DNA from: a bacterium | GTDB taxonomy: Bacteria > Patescibacteriota > Patescibacteriia > Patescibacteriales > JAKAJF01 | DNA: 5,598 nucleotides | Assembly: GCA_021813875.1 (NCBI GenBank) | Contig: JAKAJF010000061.1 | Location: 1 to 5,598 of the forward strand | Direction of reading: 5' to 3' | Part shown: piece after piece, positions 1 to 4,871 of the stretch | Layout: the number at the start of each line of letters is the position of its first letter | Position numbering within the stretch: position 1 is the stretch's first letter | Program-made: the position numbers and the translations under genes | The notes under the pieces: model-generated | What the model saw: the letters and a program-made list of their open reading frames with translations, nothing else | What the model was told of the DNA's origin: nothing | The model's database searches: none

Positions 1-1
1 A

Positions 2-70
2 GTTGTGGTCAAACGTTATGTTGAGAACCAGCAACACCACCAGATAGAAATGCCTAAACTTCCACTGTAG
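2..70 (+). CDS. tnpA: C-terminal end of an IS200/IS605-family Y1 transposase (5' end outside window)
   Basis: Reading frame 2 is open from the window edge to TAG at 68-70 and gives 22 residues. They contain KRYVENQ followed by QHH. In the Y1 (HUH) transposases of the IS200/IS605 family, the C-terminal helix carries the nucleophilic tyrosine and, four residues later, a glutamine that helps bind the metal, in a YxxxQ arrangement (family knowledge). Here the tyrosine codon is at 17-19 and the glutamine codon at 29-31, followed by the usual basic, histidine-rich stretch. The HUH motif itself would lie upstream of the window. The stop codon is followed by two hairpins, as expected at the right end of such an element. 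The fragment is short, so the family call rests on this one motif plus context. No tnpB follows before the hairpins. Confidence 0.62.
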   Translation, partial: VVVKRYVENQQHHQIEMPKLPL

Positions 71-75
71 TATCA

Positions 76-90
76 GCCCGCGTAGCGGGC
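76..90. repeat. Perfect 6-bp hairpin in the IS tail
   Basis: GCCCGC (76-81), loop GTA (82-84) and GCGGGC (85-90) form a GC-only stem just after the transposase stop. It is joined by an A-rich spacer (91-100) to a second, larger hairpin. It has no T-tract of its own, so it is more likely part of the insertion-sequence end structure than a terminator. Confidence 0.6.
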
Positions 91-100
91 AAGAAAGAAA

Positions 101-124
101 CCACCGGCTTATGCCGGTGGTTTT
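101..124 (+). terminator. Strong hairpin with T-tract: intrinsic terminator and likely subterminal IS hairpin
   Basis: CCACCGGC (101-108), loop TTAT (109-112) and GCCGGTGG (113-120) form a perfect 8-bp GC-rich stem, followed by TTTT (121-124). The A-rich AAGAAAGAAA at 91-100 would give a U-rich tail on the opposite strand, so it could terminate in both directions. Its place after a Y1 transposase gene also fits the subterminal hairpin recognised by TnpA. The two roles are compatible. It would isolate the following RHS fragment from upstream transcription. Confidence 0.7.
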
Positions 125-132
125 CATTATTA

Positions 133-1437
133 ATGAGCGAGACAAATAAGAATGGCAACAGGCGTCTGATCGGCATGAACAACCGAAAGGCAGATTCCAC
201 ACTAATATCGAGCTATTCATTTACGCTTGACCCAGTTGGCAACAGGACTAAGGCAAGCGTGAACGAGCCGCTTCCGCCCGCGCTCCTGAACCTGAACCAG
301 AGCTACACCTACGACGATAGCGGCAGGATACTGACCGCCGGGCCGACGAGCTATACCTTCAGCAACAACGGAAACACAGTAGCCGCCACGGGCGGCGGCA
401 TTGACGCTACCTATTTCTACGACCCTGAGAACAGGCTGAAGCAGCTGACTAAGGGAACGGATACCTACCTGTTCGCTTACAACGGCACTGGCAACAGGCT
501 GAAGAAAACGGTGAATGGCGCAGAAACGCGATACATAGTTGACGTGTCCGGCAGGCTGTCTCAGGTAATTGCGGAGACTGACTCAGCAGGGGCCACCACT
601 GCTTATTATGTCCACGGCCTGGGCTTAATCTCGAAAGTTAACACGGATGGGACGCATAGGTATTACCACTTCAACCCCCAAGGTGCTACAGTCGCCATTT
701 CTGATGACAGCCAGACAATCACTGACTCCTATACCTATGACGTGTTCGGGAAGCTGACTGGCTCAACCGGCTCGACCGAGAATCCGTTCAAGTACCTTGG
801 CCAGTTTGGGGTGGCGGATGATGAAAATGGTCTGCTTTATATTCGGGCGAGATATTATGAGCCGGAGTTGGGGAGGTTTGTGAGTAAGGATACTTACCCC
901 GTAAAAGAGAGGAATACACAAGGATTGAGTAAGTATGGTTACGCGATGAATAATCCGATCGTCATGTTGGATATTAATGGTTATTGCCCGCAAAACGTCA
1001 ATTATATCGACACGTCGGACTCTGACCATAAACCCATATTTGACCAAAGTGAACCAGAAAAATACCTTGCCATGGATAGTTTAGCCGGAGTCTTGCGTAA
1101 CGATGGAAGCATAAAAGTAGAATTGATTAATAATTCACTTTCGTTGGTTAAAGATTTTTCTGTTGAAGCAAGTGGGAGTGCAGGCTTTTCTATAGTGAAT
1201 ACGGCCACAACTTATACAGAAGCTTATATGGAAATAACGTATGCTCAATGGAAAATCTATCAGTCAGCAAAGCAAAACATAGATAACTATTCTGGAATGG
1301 TAGCTGATGGAGAGTGGCCATTAGATTTTGCTGAAAATTATTTGCTTAACAGTAGCGGAATCACCTTAACAAGCAAGGAAGACGAAGCACTCTTGGATTT
1401 ATTCAGGCAAGAAGTTCTTGCAAAAAAGAGAAAATAA
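133..1437 (+). CDS. RHS/YD-repeat protein C-terminal fragment with an unrecognised variable tip
   Basis: The ORF encodes 434 residues. Residues ~10-230 are YD/RHS repeats, with recurring units such as YTYDDSGR, YFYDPENRL, FAYNGTGNRL and YTYDVFGKL. Residues 233-253 carry the RHS-associated core signature (GLLYIRARYYEPELGRF...), followed by YGYAMNNP (268-275) and DINGY (280-284), the usual boundary between shell and variable C-terminus. Residues ~285-434 form a 150-residue tip that matches no toxin fold I know. It has one histidine near its start and a lysine-rich end. Full-length RHS proteins are far longer and normally begin with a signal or delivery domain; here the frame begins directly after an IS end and a terminator, so this is a 5'-truncated gene. 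The ATG at 133 lacks a convincing ribosome site (only GGTGG inside the hairpin stem) and may be fortuitous. The tip is visibly more AT-rich than the repeats, as is common for exchanged RHS tips. Expression is uncertain. Confidence 0.88.
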   Translation: MSETNKNGNRRLIGMNNRKADSTLISSYSFTLDPVGNRTKASVNEPLPPALLNLNQSYTYDDSGRILTAGPTSYTFSNNGNTVAATGGGIDATYFYDPENRLKQLTKGTDTYLFAYNGTGNRLKKTVNGAETRYIVDVSGRLSQVIAETDSAGATTAYYVHGLGLISKVNTDGTHRYYHFNPQGATVAISDDSQTITDSYTYDVFGKLTGSTGSTENPFKYLGQFGVADDENGLLYIRARYYEPELGRFVSKDTYPVKERNTQGLSKYGYAMNNPIVMLDINGYCPQNVNYIDTSDSDHKPIFDQSEPEKYLAMDSLAGVLRNDGSIKVELINNSLSLVKDFSVEASGSAGFSIVNTATTYTEAYMEITYAQWKIYQSAKQNIDNYSGMVADGEWPLDFAENYLLNSSGITLTSKEDEALLDLFRQEVLAKKRK

Positions 1438-1530
1438 ACTCCAGATGACTCTGGATATTAACAAGGTTTAAAAAACATGCTAAGCTTTAAATGCTTATAA
1501 CGCATTAATTATTAAAACAAAACACTAATT
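1438..1530 (+). other. AT-rich spacer with two weak hairpins
   Basis: This spacer lies between the RHS tip and the lipoprotein gene. TCCAGA (1440-1445), loop TGAC and TCTGGA (1450-1455) form a 6-bp stem 3 nt after the RHS stop, with no T-tract, so it is a poor terminator. A second 5-bp inverted repeat, TAAGC/GCTTA, lies at 1481-1497. TATAA-like sequence near 1497 could be a -10 element, but I see no matching -35. No clear ribosome site precedes the ATG at 1531. Confidence 0.4.
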
Positions 1531-1764
1531 ATGAGGCTAAAATTCATAATTTTCTTTGCTTCCTCTTTACTTTTGCTTTCGGGATGTTCCGCTAACCGGG
1601 CCGCTAATTCACCGATTACAAATGAAGGCCCTACTGATGATATGCACAGGTACTGCAATAAAGAATCAATAGCTATTTGGGAACGCGTTATTAATGAGAA
1701 AAATATTAGCCTGTGTATGACAATAGGGACGATACGTGTAAAAACAAATGCGTTGCTCATATAA
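1531..1764 (+). CDS. Small lipoprotein, 5' part of a frameshifted gene (possible immunity-type protein)
   Basis: The 77-residue frame begins MRLKF, then a hydrophobic stretch (residues ~5-16) and the lipobox LSGC with the lipidated cysteine at residue 19, so the product should be exported and membrane-anchored. After a Ser/Asn/Pro linker there are cysteines at the start and end of a predicted helical stretch (up to NISLC, cysteine codon at 1714-1716). Beyond that, the frame reads an uninformative tail to TAA at 1762-1764. The downstream ORF, in the frame one base back, continues the cysteine pattern, so the real protein probably spanned 1531-1916 (about 128 residues). It starts 93 bp after the RHS tip, the position where RHS toxins carry an immunity gene, and a lipoprotein immunity protein would fit an envelope-acting toxin. 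That role is inference from position only. Confidence 0.6.
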   Translation: MRLKFIIFFASSLLLLSGCSANRAANSPITNEGPTDDMHRYCNKESIAIWERVINEKNISLCMTIGTIRVKTNALLI

Positions 1765-1916
1765 TAAAATATCCAGATGTTATTTGCTACCACCAACCTG
1801 AAAATAAAAAAGACAAATGCTATTCAGATATGGCTAAAGTAAATCATGACGCTCGTATTTGCAATAAAATTCTTGACGACAAATTGCGAATTGCCTGTCT
1901 TGAACAAGCCAAATAA
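1713..1916 (+). CDS. Cysteine-repeat domain, 3' part of the frameshifted lipoprotein gene
   Basis: The 67-residue frame opens at a GTG (1713) without a ribosome site, so it is unlikely to start independently. Its cysteines occur in pairs about 10-14 residues apart, often as C-Tyr (VICY, DKCY), followed by A/M-rich helical segments: DVIC...DKCYSDMAK, then ARIC...RIAC. This is the style of short helical cysteine-pair repeats found in lipoproteins of many environmental bacteria and archaea. Joining the upstream frame at TGT (1714-1716) to TAT (1716-1718), as if one T were missing, gives LCYDN..., which restores the C-Tyr pattern. The frames can only exchange between 1710 and 1764. This could be a true inactivating mutation, a sequencing or assembly error, or programmed slippage. 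No slippery heptamer is obvious, so the first two are preferred. Confidence 0.55.
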   Translation: MYDNRDDTCKNKCVAHIIKYPDVICYHQPENKKDKCYSDMAKVNHDARICNKILDDKLRIACLEQAK

Positions 1917-1922
1917 TCAACT

Positions 1923-1926
1923 GAGG
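1923..1926 (+). promoter_or_regulatory. Shine-Dalgarno GAGG for the downstream RHS start
   Basis: GAGG sits 9 nt before ATG 1936 and supports that start codon. It is the only convincing Shine-Dalgarno site before any start in the window; the right-hand genes have none. The 19-bp gap after the lipoprotein stop suggests the two genes are co-transcribed. Confidence 0.55.
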
Positions 1927-1935
1927 CGCGGATAA

Positions 1936-2238
1936 ATGGCCGCTAAGGGCAAAAATTTCTCCATAACCATAATAGCCTTCCTCACCCTCATCAGTAGCAT
2001 TCTGCCCATTTGCGGCCATGCTGCTGATTTTGTTTATTCTTACGACTCCCTCGGCCGCCTGGTCTCGACCGGCATTGCAGGTGGGCAGGGCGTGGGATAT
2101 TCCTACGACTCCGCAGGAAACAGGTTAACCATTACCTCGGATACGACCCCGCCCACAGTCCCTGTCGTAACCGACGACGGACAACTCAATAAAGAAAATC
2201 AATTTAGAGCGGGAGCTTTTCATCTCTCTCATATCTGA
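1936..2238 (+). CDS. N-terminal fragment of a secreted RHS/YD-repeat protein, truncated
   Basis: The 100-residue ORF begins with a Sec signal peptide: basic MAAKGKN, hydrophobic core ~9-25, and a GHA-A-type cleavage region near residues 27-30. Two YD repeats follow, YSYDSLGRLVST (34-45) and YSYDSAGNRLTIT (55-67), then PPTVPVVTDDGQ (72-83), which reads like the start of a fibronectin-III-like or similar surface domain. After residue ~83 the resemblance stops. The remaining residues are low-quality and the last 35 bases lie over the 3' end of the convergent minus-strand gene. A full gene of this kind would be many hundreds of codons, so it is cut off at about 2185. It may be the start of the next RHS cassette in a tandem array, or the edge of a mis-joined contig. 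Confidence 0.72.
   Translation: MAAKGKNFSITIIAFLTLISSILPICGHAADFVYSYDSLGRLVSTGIAGGQGVGYSYDSAGNRLTITSDTTPPTVPVVTDDGQLNKENQFRAGAFHLSHI
2178..2206. other. Breakpoint between RHS DNA and envelope-gene DNA
   Basis: RHS-type sequence ends near 2184 and the stop codon of the minus-strand membrane-protein gene is at 2206-2204, so only about 20 AT-rich bases separate two regions of different codon use. No inverted repeat, tRNA, terminator hairpin or insertion-sequence end is visible here. The bases cannot distinguish a recombination junction from an assembly join. Confidence 0.5.
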
Positions 2239-4216
2239 AGACATAGACTTCACCATCGCCGATGCTCCACCATTCGTCGGCCCGAAACTTGGCCTCGTCT
2301 AAGATTTTCGGGAAGGCCCACCAATATTTGTTAAGCACCAAGTAGCCTTCGCGGACCCCAGCCAGATCCATGGCCTTATCCATGGTCTCCCGGCTCGGCT
2401 TATCATAGACCATGGCCAAATAGTATTGATAGAGCGGGCCACCGGTGGGGATGGGGTAGAAGAAGACGGGATCGGGAGCAGGTTTGGAAGCGCAATCAGA
2501 GGTCTCTTTCAGGCCGCAAGTGGCCGGAGCCGCCTCGACGCTTCCGGATTCATGAGGTTCGTAATATTTTTTGAACCCGAATTCCCTCAAGGCGCCGGCG
2601 CTCACCTGCTGGTCGGCCAGGACGATATAATCGCCCCTGTGCTCTTTATCGATCAGGCGGACGGCCTCAAGGTCGCTCCGGCCGGTGGACAGCCCGCGCG
2701 AATTGAAATAATTGTCGAAGCGAGGGTAAGTCAGATAAAAAGAAGCGGTTATCAGGAATGCGAGAAGGCCGGCGAAAGGAAGGCGCAGATCCGCCCCTCG
2801 AGCCAGCACTTTCGCGATCATCCCTCGGAGGGCGGAAAAGACGAAGGGCGCCGCGAATAGGGCGGAGAGGATCAATACCCGGCCGGCATAATCTTCACGC
2901 TCGTAGCTGATCAAGAATCGGAAAGGCAAGGTCAAAGTCAGGAGATAGGCCAGGAGCAGGGATAAGGACAGATAGGCGAATATGGCCGAGAACTCCTTGT
3001 CTTTCCGCCGATAGAGGAAAAATCCGGCCACGGATAAGATCAGATAGATCGTCTGGAAATTGAACCCATAGAGATAGGTGAAGTTGAGAAAGAGATTTTC
3101 CTGGCCGGCCAGATCCATCCTGAAGGAAGAGAAGATGTCTGCCAGGCTTTTGAAAATATCGAAGGAGGCCGGACTTCCCGAGTAAGACTTCTCAAAGAGA
3201 TAAAAAGCGAGCGGCAGAGCGGCCGCGGTAAGGACGGCCAGGAGCGGAAAGACGAATTTCTTGGCCTTGCCCATCTTCCGGCCGACAGTCAGGAAGAGGG
3301 CCAGGGCGAGTGCCGGAAGGCCGGCTATCGGATGCGTGAGCAGGGCGGCCAGGGCGAGGAGATAGATGAAAGCGATCTCAAAGCCGGAGCCGGCCCGGGG
3401 GGCGAGGATGATGGCCGACAATAAGAAAAGATAGGCCAAATTTTGCGGGGTAGTCAGGATGAAGATCGGAAGCGGGATGGCCAGGACGGCTAAGGCGGCC
3501 AGGGCGGTCGTTTTTTTATCTTTGAGGAGGGGGAAGGAAACCGACAAAAGGAACGGCAGGTAAAGGGAGGCCAGAAGGGGGACCAGGACCTTGTCCAACC
3601 TTATGATCGATATGTAAGTCAATTTATGAGCGATGACCACCAGGGCATATTGGCCCAGGTAATAAAAAGGCTTAGGCTCGACCGAGCCGGTCTTATCGAT
3701 CAGTCCCATGGTGGCTTGATGGATGAAAGGGTCGAAGCCGTAGCCGATCTTATAAATGATCAGGGCGACCGAGAAAGAGAGGAAATAATGTAAAGAGAGG
3801 AGGAAGGACGGGAAAGTCCGCCGTCGGGAGATGATCAGAAGCAGGATGGCCGTAGCCAAGCCGTAAAGGATGAAAAAATAGGCCGGCAAGACCGTCCAAG
3901 GCGAGATCAGGGCCGCCGAGGAACGATGGAGGAAGAGGATATAGACAGAGACAAGCCACAGACCGAGATAGGTAAAAGCCAAGACCGGGCCGCCGGCAGC
4001 CGTTTCAGCTTCCTCGGCCCCGGTCTCTAAAAAGTTGTTTTTTTTCCAAAAAAATTGTAGAATAAAAAAAATGACCAAGGTCAGAATCAGGGTCAGGGCG
4101 ATTCCCAGAGCGTTCAAGGAATAGATCTTATAGACCGAACCGCCCAAAAAAGAGATGAGACTGATCACCTCTAAGAGATAGAACAAGCTTCGATCAAAAT
4201 TTTTTTGGATCTTCAT
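2204..4216 (-). CDS. Polytopic membrane protein, GT-C glycosyltransferase-like, with C-terminal soluble domain
   Basis: The 670-residue protein runs from ATG (4216-4214) to TAA (2206-2204). The frame stays open further upstream, but that part lies antisense to the phosphatidyltransferase gene and reads as low-complexity Asp/Gly sequence, so I use the internal start MKIQKNF. Hydrophobic segments suggest roughly 12-15 membrane helices up to residue ~496, for example ~11-29, 37-56, 78-97, 105-129, 136-155, 209-231, 236-255, 321-341, 386-403, 408-430, 447-468 and 479-496. A loop with GFDPFIHQA (D162, H166) precedes a helix-rich block; an early acidic loop motif of this kind is typical of GT-C enzymes that use polyprenyl-phosphate sugars. 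Residues ~497-670 form a soluble, probably extracytoplasmic domain rich in aromatics, with Cys567 and Cys575 as a possible disulfide. Substrate is unknown; polysaccharide or glycoprotein assembly is inferred. No ribosome site is visible. Confidence 0.78.
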   Translation of the reverse strand: MKIQKNFDRSLFYLLEVISLISFLGGSVYKIYSLNALGIALTLILTLVIFFILQFFWKKNNFLETGAEEAETAAGGPVLAFTYLGLWLVSVYILFLHRSSAALISPWTVLPAYFFILYGLATAILLLIISRRRTFPSFLLSLHYFLSFSVALIIYKIGYGFDPFIHQATMGLIDKTGSVEPKPFYYLGQYALVVIAHKLTYISIIRLDKVLVPLLASLYLPFLLSVSFPLLKDKKTTALAALAVLAIPLPIFILTTPQNLAYLFLLSAIILAPRAGSGFEIAFIYLLALAALLTHPIAGLPALALALFLTVGRKMGKAKKFVFPLLAVLTAAALPLAFYLFEKSYSGSPASFDIFKSLADIFSSFRMDLAGQENLFLNFTYLYGFNFQTIYLILSVAGFFLYRRKDKEFSAIFAYLSLSLLLAYLLTLTLPFRFLISYEREDYAGRVLILSALFAAPFVFSALRGMIAKVLARGADLRLPFAGLLAFLITASFYLTYPRFDNYFNSRGLSTGRSDLEAVRLIDKEHRGDYIVLADQQVSAGALREFGFKKYYEPHESGSVEAAPATCGLKETSDCASKPAPDPVFFYPIPTGGPLYQYYLAMVYDKPSRETMDKAMDLAGVREGYLVLNKYWWAFPKILDEAKFRADEWWSIGDGEVYVFRYERDEKLPL

Positions 4217-4255
4217 CTTTTTGGATTTTTCGGTATTATTATCATAACATAAATT
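4217..4255. promoter_or_regulatory. 39-bp divergent start region
   Basis: Only 39 AT-rich bases separate the divergent ATG codons at 4216 (minus) and 4256 (plus). Candidate -10 boxes are TATTAT at 4234-4239 for the plus gene and TATGAT (complement of 4241-4246) for the minus gene. They nearly abut, and any -35 boxes would lie inside the opposing coding sequences, where I see only weak matches. The plus-strand leader would be only about 6-10 nt, and neither start has a Shine-Dalgarno site, so leaderless or near-leaderless initiation is plausible. Confidence 0.4.
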
Positions 4256-4867
4256 ATGCCGATTTCCACCTCCCATGACTCCCATCATCGGGAATTCGAG
4301 CCGGCCGAGAAAATCTTCTGGCACGACAAGCTCTTGGCGAAAACCTTTTTGAAGCTCTTTCCCAAGAGCCTCATCCCCAATCACCTGACCGCTTTTCGTT
4401 TCGCGGCCACGCCTTTCGTAACCTTCCTGATGTTTTATGATTATTATTATGTCGGCTTGGTCGCTTTCTTGCTGGTGGCCTTCACCGACGCCCTGGACGG
4501 TTCCATGGCCAGGACCAGGAACCAGATCACCGAATGGGGCAAGATCTATGACCCGCTCGCCGACAAGGTCCTGATCGGCAGCATGGTCTTCGCCATCGTC
4601 CTGAAATATATCGATTTCTGGACCGCCATCATCATCGTCCTGATAGAGATCATCATCATCGTGGCGGCCTGGATAAGGAAGAGGGAAGGACGGGTGGTGC
4701 AAGCCAATATCTGGGGCAAGATCAAGATGAACCTGCAGGTCTTGGGAGTCGCTATTTTGCTGTTCTCGGTAATTTCCAAAATTGAATTCCTGCTGCCGCT
4801 CGCTTCCGGGACCCTTTATCTGGCGATCGCTTTCGCGGTCGTCAGTCTGCTGACTTACGGCATCTGA
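4256..4867 (+). CDS. CDP-alcohol phosphatidyltransferase family protein (PgsA-like)
   Basis: This 203-residue integral membrane enzyme transfers a phosphatidyl group from a CDP-linked lipid to an alcohol acceptor at the cytoplasmic membrane. The complete family motif D-x2-D-G-x2-A-R-x8-G-x3-D-x3-D is present: D78, D81, G82, A85, R86, G95, D99 and D103. The aspartates bind the catalytic metals and D103 is the expected general base (family knowledge). Upstream, PNHLTAFRF (41-49) is the usual N-terminal signature, and GKIKMNLQ (154-161) matches the region where phosphatidylglycerophosphate synthases have a GKxKT-like segment. About five or six hydrophobic helices and the length fit the family. 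The best guess is phosphatidylglycerophosphate synthase, but phosphatidylinositol-type or other acceptors cannot be excluded, so no symbol is given. A soluble N-terminal extension of ~20 residues carries several histidines. It heads a two-gene run with the glycosyltransferase 4 bp downstream. Confidence 0.93.
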   Translation: MPISTSHDSHHREFEPAEKIFWHDKLLAKTFLKLFPKSLIPNHLTAFRFAATPFVTFLMFYDYYYVGLVAFLLVAFTDALDGSMARTRNQITEWGKIYDPLADKVLIGSMVFAIVLKYIDFWTAIIIVLIEIIIIVAAWIRKREGRVVQANIWGKIKMNLQVLGVAILLFSVISKIEFLLPLASGTLYLAIAFAVVSLLTYGI

Positions 4868-4871
4868 AATT

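Larger units (their letters stand above)
1..130 (+). mobile_element. Right end of an IS200/IS605-like insertion sequence
   Basis: The stretch contains the end of a Y1-type transposase, then a non-coding tail of about 55 bases with two perfect hairpins, then RHS coding sequence without an RHS N-terminus. IS200/IS605 elements end in subterminal hairpins rather than terminal inverted repeats and make no target duplication (family knowledge), so the exact boundary cannot be read from one end. I place it within about 121-160, between the second hairpin and the first residues that look like RHS sequence. The insertion probably split the RHS gene. The left end, and any upstream RHS piece, lie outside the window. 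Confidence 0.5.

Noticed and set aside
763..1208. Two minus-strand ORFs (763-1047 and 1002-1208) inside the RHS gene
   Set aside because: They are antisense to recognisable RHS core sequence and have no features of their own.
1440..1455. Intrinsic terminator after the RHS tip
   Set aside because: The 6-bp stem has no following T-tract, so it is kept only as a weak hairpin.
1512..1796. 94-residue minus-strand ORF over the lipoprotein region
   Set aside because: It overlaps the lipoprotein frames, whose lipobox and cysteine pattern are better evidence of coding.
2041..2140. CRISPR-like or tandem DNA repeat in the YD region
   Set aside because: The similarity (TACGACTCC twice) reflects the protein YD repeat, not a DNA repeat array.
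2426..2860. 144-residue plus-strand ORF
   Set aside because: It is a shadow of the minus-strand gene; the Gly/Arg/Glu-rich translation is typical of GC-rich antisense frames.
4217..4702. Upstream extension of the minus-strand membrane protein to an 832-residue ORF
   Set aside because: It lies antisense to the phosphatidyltransferase, whose catalytic motif is complete, and its translation is Asp/Gly/Ile low-complexity sequence. The start at 4216 gives a normal membrane-protein N-terminus.
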